From Hyphomicrobium_A sp963745205 (GTDB lineage: Bacteria > Pseudomonadota > Alphaproteobacteria > Rhizobiales > Hyphomicrobiaceae), in contig CAVUWX010000001.1 in NCBI GenBank assembly GCA_963745205.1, positions 119,766-183,765 of the forward strand: a stretch of DNA of 64,000 nt, written 5' to 3'. The notes under the pieces are model-generated. The model saw only the letters and a list, made by a program, of their open reading frames with translations. It did no database searches and was not told the origin of the DNA. Below are positions 52,852 through 59,994 of the stretch, piece by piece; the stretch's first letter is position 1; each line of letters begins with the position of its first letter. The position numbers were made by a program, and so were the translations under genes.

Positions 52852-53342
52852 GGGCTACAATGTGGCTCAAGGCTCGAAGATGGTCAAAAACCTGAGTTTT
52901 TGCAGGCCGAGCAATCGTGGTCGAGGGGAGAACGAGTATCGGTATCTGTGCCCGTGCCTAATTAGGGCCCCAGCTTTCGAGTTTAATGATCGGCAGGCAC
53001 GAGTTGAGCGGTGCTTCGTGGTTGAATGCTTCTTTGCAACCTACCAACTCCGCGCCCTTCGCATCCACGCTCAAGGTGCGCGGCCGAACGCTACGCGTGG
53101 CATCGTGCCTTAGTCCGGCGGCAACGCAAAACCGCCGATTACTTCGCGCCAAGCATCTGCAAGCCATTGTGAGGGCCCCGATTGAAGCCTATGGGCGAAG
53201 CGTTGGCCAAGCGCCAAGTTGGCTGAAGGCAACGCATAGAGCTCGCCGCGACGCCATCTCGCGTCTGCGGCGAGGCCCGGAGTTGATAAGCGGGAGCTGC
53301 GGGCTGCCTTGCAAGTTCACACTGCGATGCTAGGCTAAGCGA
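52852..53342. other. Conserved non-assigned stretch of repeat R4
   Basis: Well conserved between copies on the DNA level, with a minus-strand reading LSVDAKGAELVGCKEAFNHE that meets a stop at 52958 here but not in copy 1. No family recognised and no clear start. It ends with the short promoter-like segment before coil C. Confidence 0.3.
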
Positions 53343-53564
53343 ATGGCTAAGACCATTGAGAAACGCCTCACCGACCTTGACCAAGTCGTCGCCCATTTGC
53401 CTGAGAACCTCGACGCTCGCTTTGCTGGCGTCGACACCAAGCTCGCCGCAATCCGCGAGGTGCAAGCACTTCACACCACGCGCTTCACTACGCTGGAGCA
53501 GAAGCTAAATCAGTTGGCATCCGCGACCGCCGAGATCTTTCGGAGCCTGACCGAACAGTCCTGA
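53343..53564 (+). CDS. Short coiled-coil protein, type C, copy 2
   Basis: 73 residues, nearly the same as at 40861 (MAKTIEKRLTDLDQVVAHLP ENLDARF). Frame, length and C-terminal RSLTEQS are preserved. Function unknown. Confidence 0.6.
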   Translation: MAKTIEKRLTDLDQVVAHLPENLDARFAGVDTKLAAIREVQALHTTRFTTLEQKLNQLASATAEIFRSLTEQS

Positions 53565-53857
53565 GTGTGCTGTTTCGGGCAATCGCGCGCGACGCAGCGC
53601 CGGAAGCCGAAGGTGCGCGACGACGAATTTGTATTTACTGAGATGATCGGGGGGCTGGCGACTTAGTAGGCTACTGAGAGCGCCCTCGTAACACCGCCTA
53701 GGCCAAGCCCGGCACGAAAGGCGCGATCGAGATCAAGCTCATTGGCTCGATAGCTCGTTGGCAGATCGAACTCTCGTGCGGTGGGCCGCAGGAGATGTTT
53801 CGGACATGCGCAGGCCGCTTATCCCCTTTGACTCTGCGGCTCAAAATACGGGCGCGT
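53565..53857. other. Intergenic region, nothing recognised
   Basis: The first ~60 bases belong to repeat R4. The rest shows no gene, repeat or strong palindrome. Confidence 0.35.
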
Positions 53858-54062
53858 TCATGCTTCTGCGAGCTCCAAGCGACGCTCGATGCGCTCGAGC
53901 CGGAATTCAATTCGATCGATGCGATTGGACATGGAGGCATATTGTTGCTCGAGGATACCAACCCGCGTTTTGATCTCGCGCAGATCATCAAGCAGCACGA
54001 TCGAGTTTCTCGTCGAGCTTGCGCAGTAAAACCAGCACGACGCTGTCAGGTTCGTCAGCCAT
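53858..54062 (-). pseudogene. Coiled-coil type F gene with one inserted base
   Basis: Start at 54062, MADEPDSVVLVLLRKLDEKL DRAA-stop. Removing one C restores DRVLDDLREIKTRVGILEQQ, YASMSNRIDRIEFRLERIER, RLELAEA to a stop at 53858. This resembles a small coiled-coil family seen in rhizobia. The reconstructed length is about 68 residues. Confidence 0.6.
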
Positions 54063-54251
54063 ATCCTGAACTTAGCGGACCAACGCCGCGTGCGCAAATG
54101 GTCAATCCTGGCGCGCGAGTGTGATCTTTGAGCTTGCTGACGTTCGCGTCCGTGTTCTGCGGCACGGTCGCACATTCATCGCGGCCCGTGCACGCCATTT
54201 TCGGTCGTGCGCGAGGTGAACCGGAAGGCGAGGATGCCGCGTTAAACCGAC

Positions 54252-54280
54252 TTGCTCCCAAAATGGGAGCGTGCTAAGGT
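54252..54280 (+). promoter_or_regulatory. Type 2 higBA promoter and palindrome, copy 3
   Basis: TTGCTC at 54252-54257, GCTCCCAAAATGGGAGC at 54254-54270, TAAGGT at 54275-54280. Identical to copies 1 and 2. Confidence 0.62.
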
Positions 54281-54288
54281 CCCGCCGC

Positions 54289-54618
54289 ATGCGGGTGATC
54301 GCTCGTCGAACGTTGCTGAAGTTCGTCGCATCGAGAAAGGGCCGCAAGGACCACACGGCCCTGAAGGCGGCGACAGACGCTTGGTTTCACGAGGCCAAGA
54401 ACGCCACCTGGGCCAACATGGGGCAGATCACGGCGCTGTATCGCAAGGCGAGCCCAGTGTCCGCGAAGCGGGTGGTATTCAACATCAAGGGCAACGATTA
54501 CCGTCTCGTCGTCGAGAAAAATTTTCGGAAGAAGATCGTCTGGATTAAGCGGTTCGGCACGCACGCCGACTACGACCGGCTCAACGTCGAAGAGGTCGCG
54601 AATGACAAAGACGCTTGA
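54289..54618 (+). CDS. HigB-type mRNA interferase (type 2), copy 3
   Basis: 109 residues, full length, same motifs as copy 1 (VFNIKGNDYRLVVEKNF, IKRFGTHADYDRL). The several substitutions are mostly conservative (Arg/Lys, Asp/Glu). The toxin should be active, yet its own antitoxin gene is frameshifted at the start. Neutralisation may come from copy 1 in trans or from an internal start. Confidence 0.84.
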   Translation: MRVIARRTLLKFVASRKGRKDHTALKAATDAWFHEAKNATWANMGQITALYRKASPVSAKRVVFNIKGNDYRLVVEKNFRKKIVWIKRFGTHADYDRLNVEEVANDKDA

Positions 54619-55071
54619 GATCAAGCCGATCCGCACCAACTTGATTACGAGCGGGCGCTGAAGCAACTCGAACAGGTGTGGGGTGCCAAGGCGGGCAGCG
54701 AGATTGAGGACGTGCTTGACGTGCTCGCTACGCTGATCGAGGCATACGAGGAGAAGCATTTCCCGATCGACAACCCGGACCCCGTCGAGGCCATCCTTTT
54801 TCGCATGGAGCAGCAGGGTCTCGACCGCAGGGACTTGGAGCCGCTGATCGGATCGCGGGGGCGCGTGTCTGAGATATTGGAGCATAAGCGGCCGTTGTCG
54901 ATCACAATGATCCGCAACATCCACGACACGCTCAAAATTCCCGCCGAGGTCCTGATCAGCCCGTCAATAGCGGCGAGGAAACGTGCCGCGTCGAAGAAGC
55001 CTGGAAGGCCCATGGCCGCCACGAGAGCGCGCTCAAGCTCGGCAACGAGCAGAACGAGCGGAAGCCGCTAG
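54602..55071 (+). pseudogene. HigA-type antitoxin (type 2), copy 3, frameshifted at codon 14
   Basis: MTKTLEIKPIRTN is followed by TTGATTAC where copy 1 has GCCGATTAC; one base is lost and the frame ends soon after. The rest of the protein, including the helix-turn-helix GLDRRDLEPLIGSRGRVSEI, is open from a GTG at 54676. If that GTG is used, a version lacking about 25 residues of the N-terminal region would be made. Confidence 0.75.
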
Positions 55072-55338
55072 TCCAAATCGCCCGACGCCCAGAGCACCTC
55101 GCGACTGTGGTTCTTCTCCGATCGCACGATGGTCGGGGTGCCGGCGCGGGATGGACCTTACAATCGCAAGGCTCTCGTAATCTTCACGGACACATTGAAT
55201 GCCCGCAGGCAGTAGACCTTGCATCAGGTTGCGAATCGAGGGAAACTCGACAGGCGCAGATGTGGCAGAAGCAGGTTCCGAAAGAATAGAGCGCAAATTG
55301 CTCGATGTGCTGCAAGAAGTTTACTTCAGGGTCGAGCA
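55072..55338. other. Intergenic region with end of repeat R2
   Basis: The left half matches 44390-44495. The minus strand reads YESLAIVRSIPRRHP in both copies, which may be a trace of a lost gene. The rest is unique and shows no gene. Confidence 0.3.
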
Positions 55339-55665
55339 TCAATCAAGACGAAAAAACTCGGGGCAGGAAGTCGGCACAAGGATCCCTCGCCACGTCGGAG
55401 GAGCGAGCGACTTCTCCGGCGCCCGCAGCGCCTCGCCGACGGCGCCAGCGACGATGCCGGGCAGCTTCTTTTCCAGGGAATCGAACCTGGCATCCATCCT
55501 GGCGAAGCCCTTCTCGACGTTGCCTTCGAGGGACGTGAGGCCAGTGTCCACGTTGTTGTGCAGGAACAGTTGCACTTCACGGAGCTGACCTGAGATGTAG
55601 CCAAAGCTTTCCTCGAGCTCCGCCACGCTCAGATCGGCGATCTCTTTTTCGACGTTCATGGCCAT
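55339..55665 (-). CDS. Short coiled-coil protein, type B, copy 2
   Basis: 108 residues. MAMNVEKEIADLSVAELEES and FGYISGQLREVQLFLHNNVD correspond to the gene at 46004 with 3 residues lost after ADL. The coil continues GFARMDARFDSLEKKLPGIV, AGAVGEALRAPE, then a tail of about 20 residues not seen in other copies, probably read-through past the original stop. Its leader is the one found in front of type A genes, not the type B leader. Confidence 0.58.
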   Translation of the reverse strand: MAMNVEKEIADLSVAELEESFGYISGQLREVQLFLHNNVDTGLTSLEGNVEKGFARMDARFDSLEKKLPGIVAGAVGEALRAPEKSLAPPTWRGILVPTSCPEFFRLD

Positions 55666-55858
55666 GCCGCCTAGATACGTGGCGCGCTAGTGAAGGTGAA
55701 CTCGAGGCGGCCGCGGCCCATGACCTGCCAAGGCCCCTGCTGGGGAAGTTAGTCGGGGCGCTCTTCGAACTCCTCATCCCGGCAAATCAGGTGGACGTGG
55801 TTGTCGGAGACTGAGCGGAGGGATTGGTACATAGGCCCTTCAGTGATACCTTAGAACC
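55666..55858. other. Coil leader sequence and spacer
   Basis: The first ~35 bases are the conserved coil leader (CGCCTAGATACGTGGCG). No gene in the rest. It contains the promoter of mntA, not clearly recognisable. Confidence 0.35.
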
Positions 55859-56161
55859 ATGGACCGCAGCACCGCACTCTCCATTCTGAAGCGCTACGAG
55901 CCCGAGCTGAGGTCGCTCGGTGTGCGCAGCCTGTCGGTGTTCGGCTCGACCGCTCGTGACGCCGCGAACGATCTGTCCGACATTGACGTGGCCGTTAAAT
56001 TCGCTCCGGGCCCTCGCGGGCTAGCACGTCTGAAGCGAGCAGAATTGGTCAAAAGCCGCTTGTCGAGCCTTCTCGGCCGGCCGGTCGATGTGGTCGAAGA
56101 GCCCGCTAGGTCGCCGCGAGTGCAGAAGGCCATCCAGCGGGACCGCGTCGTTGCTTTCTGA
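55859..56161 (+). CDS. MntA-type minimal nucleotidyltransferase (antitoxin)
   Basis: 100 residues. SLSVFGSTARDAANDLSDID VAV is the GSX10DXD signature of minimal nucleotidyltransferases. In MntA-HepT systems the MNT protein AMPylates and silences the HEPN ribonuclease. A HepT gene follows with 11-base overlap. All catalytic residues visible are kept. Confidence 0.83.
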   Translation: MDRSTALSILKRYEPELRSLGVRSLSVFGSTARDAANDLSDIDVAVKFAPGPRGLARLKRAELVKSRLSSLLGRPVDVVEEPARSPRVQKAIQRDRVVAF

Positions 56162-56490
56162 TCGGCAGCGCGGCTGTCTTCAAGACATTCTCGATAACGT
56201 CGGCGCGATCAAGCGCCACTTGGATCACCTCGCCGCCCCGGACTTCAATACCTTTCAAAGCGATGAACTCGTTGTTGATGCAGTGGAACGTTGCTTCAGT
56301 CGGATCAGCGAGGCGGCGGTAAAACTCGGCGATAAGGCTGAAGCCGAGATACCGGGCTTGCCATGAACGACATCCGAGGTCTAGGCAACCACCTCAGACA
56401 CGCCTACCACACCATCGATCTCGGCCTCATCTGGGAAGTCATCATCGATGATCCGGGACCGTTGGAGGAAGCGTGCGGAAATAGCACTAG
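56151..56490 (+). pseudogene. HepT (DUF86) HEPN ribonuclease split by a one-base deletion
   Basis: From a TTG at 56151, LSDRQRGCLQDILDNVGAIK, ISEAAVKLGDKAEAEIPGLP ends at a TGA. The expected Trp codon TGG has lost a G, giving CCATGAACGAC, so stop and a new ATG overlap (ATGA). The second half, MNDIRGLGNHLRHAYHTIDL then GLIWEVIIDDPGPLEEAC, carries the HEPN R-H-Y segment. Two half-proteins could be made by coupled translation. The C-terminal tail after EEAC is not HepT-like. Confidence 0.75.
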
Positions 56491-56616
56491 GCCCCGAGCC
56501 CGACGAAGGTGCGCAGTCGTAATCAAAACAGTCGGGGCGACCCGAAGGCCGGCCCGCAGAACTCAAATCCCCAGTTCGCGCAATAGCCAGCCGGGAAGAT
56601 GGGGGACGGGTTTTGC

Positions 56617-56871
56617 TTAGCCTGGCCGTAGAACACTGCGCACCGCTTCCGCAACGATCCCGGGAAGATCTTCCCGCAAAGTGCCAACATCAGAGTCGAT
56701 CTTGTCGAAGCGCTTCGTCGATCGCGTCAAAATTGGCCTGCATGAAGCGCTGCATGGCGTTGAGCTGGCCAGAGATGAATTCAAACTGTCCCGTCGAGCT
56801 GGGCAAGCGTTGTGTCGTGCTTGTCCAGGCGGGCCTTCAGCTCTCTTCTTTCTGCTCGACGTTCAGGCCAT
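56617..56871 (-). pseudogene. Coiled-coil type A, copy 5, frameshifted
   Basis: Start at 56871 followed at once by a stop in frame. In the next frame ERRELKARLDKHDTTLAQLD is readable, then EFISGQLNAMQRFMQANFDA ID, then LREDLPGIVAEAV-like sequence to a stop at 56617. The repeated FDAMDKRF unit is missing one turn compared with the other copies. Confidence 0.55.
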
Positions 56872-56994
56872 GTCGCCAAGATACGTGGCGACGAGTGAAG
56901 GTCGACGGTTCGAGCTCCGGGAAGAGTCGGGTCGTATCGCAGACGAGCGGGGCGATGAAATCCGCGCCCGCTACACTCCCGTGCACGTAGGACC

Positions 56995-57253
56995 TGGCCG
57001 ACGGCGTCAGCGACGATGTCGGGTAGCTTCTTAAAGCTCGCGTCGAACTTGGCGAAGCCTCGCGCATCCAACCTGGCCAATTGCCTCAAGAGCATCAACT
57101 TTGCCTTCAAGAGATGTAAGGCGACGTTTCGATGTTGTTGTGCAGGAACACTTGCACTTCGCGGAGCTGACCTGTGATGTAGCCGAAACTTCCCTCCAGC
57201 TCGGCAACGCGCCGCTTCAGGTCCGCAATCTCTTTTTCGACGTTCATGGCCAT
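56995..57253 (-). pseudogene. Coiled-coil type B, copy 3, frameshifted
   Basis: N-terminal half (MAMNVEKEIADLKRRVAELE, GSFGYITGQLREVQVFLHNN) is intact from 57253, then indels near 57120 and 57070 break the frame. The C-terminal KFDASFKKLPDIVADAVGQV is readable in another frame. It is the decayed equivalent of the intact gene at 46004. Confidence 0.6.
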
Positions 57254-57484
57254 GCCTCTAAATAACGGCGCTAGCCGTCGGCGACAAGCCTAGCGCGTGT
57301 CATGCGAGGTATCGTTGGCGGAGATTTCTGTTGACCGGAGGGCCTGACGACGGTCAGGCGCGGTCCCGCAGGCCCTCCCCGGATGCGGCAGCGCTCGATA
57401 AGATCAGTTTGCGCGGGCTTTTTGCTGCCATCAGTCTGCCGCATAACCCCACCTCGCTTGTCGGGGGCGTTCCAAGGGCCCGCC

Positions 57485-57859
57485 TCACCAGGGTGGCTCC
57501 TCGGCTGTCTTGCCGGTCGGTAGCTCGGACCGTGGCTGGCCATTCGGGACAGTCGGCATGGCTTCGCCAGATTTGTTCCGCGACGCTGCCCAGAGCCTGT
57601 TGGCGATCTGCAAGGGATCAAGGATGCCATGGCGGGCCCACCATGCTCGCTCATCCCCGGTGTTATGCAAGGAATCGTGATGCCCATTGCACAACGGAAC
57701 GGTGAACTCGTCCGACACTTTGAGCCCGAGCGCGCGCGGTTGGGCGAAGCGAATGTGGTGTGCCTGGGCCGGTCTGCGGCCGCATACGAGGCAGGGCTCG
57801 TTTGCGACGAAGGCAAGGTGAGCCTTATCGCGGACGCGCTGTTCCTTCGGGAAAGCCAA
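57485..57859 (-). CDS. HNH/DUF968-like zinc-binding protein, intact copy
   Basis: 124 residues. CLVCGRRPAQAHHIRFAQPR and VPLCNGHHDSLHNTGDERAW are the zinc-binding CXXC and HH...C..HH motifs of prophage DUF968/HNH-type proteins. The tail is WAASRNKSGEAMPTVPNGQP. It follows the Rad52-like gene on the same strand, a common order in prophages and plasmids. It probably is a structure-specific or recombination-linked nuclease; the catalytic role of this short form is unproven. Confidence 0.7.
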   Translation of the reverse strand: MAFPKEQRVRDKAHLAFVANEPCLVCGRRPAQAHHIRFAQPRALGLKVSDEFTVPLCNGHHDSLHNTGDERAWWARHGILDPLQIANRLWAASRNKSGEAMPTVPNGQPRSELPTGKTAEEPPW

Positions 57860-57998
57860 CTGACCCGGCGCCTCGGTCTGGCTGGCCGAGCATCGTTCTG
57901 TCGTTCGCCGTTGCGCTCGCTGCGAGGTTCCTTACTGAAAGATCGCCTGACGCGGCCCGGCGGTGCCGTTGGCCCCAGCATTGCTCTGCCGCTCGCCA

Positions 57999-58737
57999 TT
58001 ACGCTCGCTGCGGGTGAGGGTCCTGCACCCGCTCCTTGAGGGCCGATCCAATCACCTGCATCGGTTCGTCATCGCCGCGCTTTGCGGCTCGCGGGAGAGC
58101 CGCGAAGCTGTCGAGGTTGGCTTCCCAGAAGGCAAAGACCGATTTCACGGTGGCTTGAGTTCGCACGGCCTCCAAGCGTTGCAGCGACGAAAGCTTCCGC
58201 GCTCGCGAAGCGTTGGTGCGCGTGTCGCTGTAATGCAGTTCAAATTCGTGTGTCGGCGGCAGAGAGATGGTGTCGTGTGTCTCTGCGTCATGCCGGTGCC
58301 GCCGGGTGACGCCCCGTTGCTCCTTGTCGTAGAGCGCAAGCCCGAACGGATTGCCGAAGGTCGCCAGCGCCCGTTTGGTCGCGTCCGTCTCCGCGGCCTT
58401 GAGCGCGATTTCATGCGCCGTTTCTGCCGCGCTGGATCTACCGGTACCCGTTCCGATGCCCTCGCGCACGATCATGGCGTCGCCAGCGCGCACCGTGATG
58501 CGCACCTTCGCGGTATAGAAACAGGTCGTTTCTCCACGCTGCGTCTCGCGCCACAGACAGCGAGGCGACAAAGTCTGCCGATCCCAACAATCGTAGCCGA
58601 AGATGCGATTGGCCTCGGCGATCACATGCCAGCCTTCGACATAGCTGATCGGCGTCGCCGTTGCTCGCCCGCGTCCTTACGTGGCGATAGCGCAACTTGG
58701 CCTTGAGTGCTTCCCGCTGTTCATCTGTAAACGCCAT
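57999..58737 (-). pseudogene. Rad52/Rad22-type single-strand annealing protein, frameshifted
   Basis: MAFTDEQREALKAKLRYRHV starts at 58737. After about 30 residues a loss of 2 bases shifts the frame; the true continuation is ISYVEGWHVIAEANRIFGYD, RQTLSPRCLW, then CFYTAKVRITVRAGDAMIVR, EGIGTGTGRSSAAETAHEIA, LKAAETDATKRALATFGNPF GLALYD, the Rad52 core. Homologues anneal complementary strands in phage and plasmid recombination. The start overlaps the Gp157 stop by one base (TGATG), showing former operon coupling. Confidence 0.8.
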
Positions 58738-59217
58738 CACTTGGTCCTCACGCTGAGTTGGAGGCGCGGTGGCTCCAGAACCGCGCCCTCGATAGCCGTG
58801 CCGGCTTTGAGCGCTGCCAACAGGCCCTGCCGATCGAGCTTCGGAGGCTGCGGCTTCCAATAGGCGGCCGGGATCTTGGCTTCCTCGACGACCTCGAGGG
58901 TGGGAGCTCCATGGCGCAGCGACGCGGTAAAGTCGGCGACCAAGAGCTTTGGGATCTCGGCTTCGTTCATGGCCTTGAGCGCGAGCTCGCGCTTGCGCTT
59001 GGCGCTGCGTCTCGAAGCGCTCGATCCGCGCCTTCATGTCGGAAAGACGTGTGGAGAGGCCGGCCGCGAGCGCCTCATCGTCTAGTGCGGAGCGGATGAT
59101 CTCGGCTAGCATCTCGCGAAGGTCGGTGATTCCTTCGAGCGTGTCGGCGAGGGTTTCCTGATCGATGTCGGGAATTTCTGCTAGAATGCGATTGCGAAGA
59201 ACGGTGTGCTTACCAAC
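58737..59217 (-). pseudogene. Siphovirus Gp157-family protein, frameshifted and without start codon
   Basis: The frame opens at 59217 without an ATG: VLRNRILAEIPDIDQETLAD, LEGITDLREMLAEIIRSALD, LSTRLSDMKARIERFET. An indel near 58990 shifts to AKRKRELALKAMNEAEIPKL, VEEAKIPAAYWKPQPPKLDR, ending LSVRTK. The coil plus YWxPQPPKLDR motif is typical of Gp157 proteins, which sit with recombination genes in phages. Confidence 0.75.
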
Positions 59218-59377
59218 CTAGGCAGAAATCGTGACAGGCGAGGAATGCTCGGCTATCAATAGGCAAGATCCATAGGCGTCCGCGAGCTTATCAGTATCAT
59301 ATTCGTGCTGTATGTCAAGCTGTCGCTCCGATACGGGCTAATGGGCATGATACCCCATCCAAATCCGGGCGGCTCGC
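59218..59377. other. Intergenic region, nothing recognised
   Basis: Divergent region between the Gp157 remnant and the XRE remnant, AT-richer than its surroundings. It would hold the original divergent promoters of a phage-type recombination operon and its repressor. Confidence 0.3.
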
Positions 59378-59595
59378 GTGCTGTTCGGGTTAAGTCAGCA
59401 GCAGCTAGCGAAACGATCCGCCATAGGATTAGCTACCCTGAAAAGGATTGAAGCCGCTCAGGATGAGCTTACGGGGACTGCTCAGACGATGTCTCGGATC
59501 TCAAAAATCGCTCGAGGGCAGCCGGTGTTGTGTTCATCGACCAAAATGCTGAACATGGACCGGGACTTCTCTTGCGTAAGCGGCTACCTGACTAA
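59378..59595 (+). pseudogene. XRE-family helix-turn-helix regulator, frameshifted
   Basis: IRAARVLFGLSQQQLAKRSA and IGLATLKRIEAAQDELTGTA form an XRE helix-turn-helix of the kind (RAARxLLGxSQxxLA...GxxxxTIxRxE). A shift near 59515 leads from SRISK into AAGVVFIDQNAEHGPGLLLR KRLPD, the usual ending, stopping at 59595. No ATG in frame precedes the helix-turn-helix. The gene is no longer intact. Confidence 0.7.
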
Positions 59596-59682
59596 GCGCG
59601 ACGCTGTAATCTACCCATCCGCAATCCAGGTCATGACCTGCAGAGGACCTGATGAGTAGCGTTAGTTATCTCGGCGACCTAT

Positions 59683-59994
59683 TTGCGTCTGCGACAAAGA
59701 TTGGCATCCGCCCACAGCGAGATCGCCGACGCGGTCCTGCTGGCGCCATTTATCGCCTCCCGTCCAGCTCTCGCCGCCGAAGGCTGCGGTAAACGGCCCA
59801 CCTCAGTCCTCATCGATATGACGCGCAAGTTATCGCCTGGCGACATCATCAAGGCGATCCCCAACCGCGCGAAGGACTATGCCGTTCTCACCATAACCGG
59901 CTCATCCATCGTCACAGTCGACGGCGGCACGCTTCAAGGCGACCGCTCTCACCGAGAATATAAATTCTCGACATGCCCAAAATCCTTTACCTGA
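59683..59994 (+). CDS. Hypothetical protein, doubtful
   Basis: A 103-residue frame with a hydrophobic stretch (IADAVLLAPFIASRPALAAE) that could be a signal peptide, then KLSPGDIIKAIPNRAKDYAV LTITGSSI. No family recognised. Its end overlaps the start of the glycosyltransferase gene by 22 bases. Confidence 0.25.
   Translation: MRLRQRLASAHSEIADAVLLAPFIASRPALAAEGCGKRPTSVLIDMTRKLSPGDIIKAIPNRAKDYAVLTITGSSIVTVDGGTLQGDRSHREYKFSTCPKSFT

Larger units (their letters stand above)
52577..53625. repeat. Direct repeat R4, copy 2
   Basis: Second copy of 39757-41142 without the ~350-base insert. Carries the broken relB, the unknown conserved stretch and an intact coil C gene. Confidence 0.8.
54125..55190. 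repeat. Direct repeat R2, copy 3
   Basis: Corresponds to about 43450-44495. Operator and toxin intact, antitoxin frameshifted. The boundaries are approximate because similarity fades. Confidence 0.78.
56438..57859. repeat. Direct repeat R5, copy 2
   Basis: Second copy of 45447-46870, here attached to the rest of hepT and mntA. It shows the original arrangement: hepT, then antisense coil A, coil B and HNH. Confidence 0.82.

Noticed and set aside
37278..59600. Integron cassette array
   Set aside because: Small toxin-antitoxin genes in a row suggest it, but no integron integrase and no attC-like imperfect palindromes with conserved ends were seen; genes lie on both strands and repeats include several genes.
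37278..59600. CRISPR array
   Set aside because: Repeats are hundreds of bases long and contain genes; no short regularly spaced direct repeats were found.
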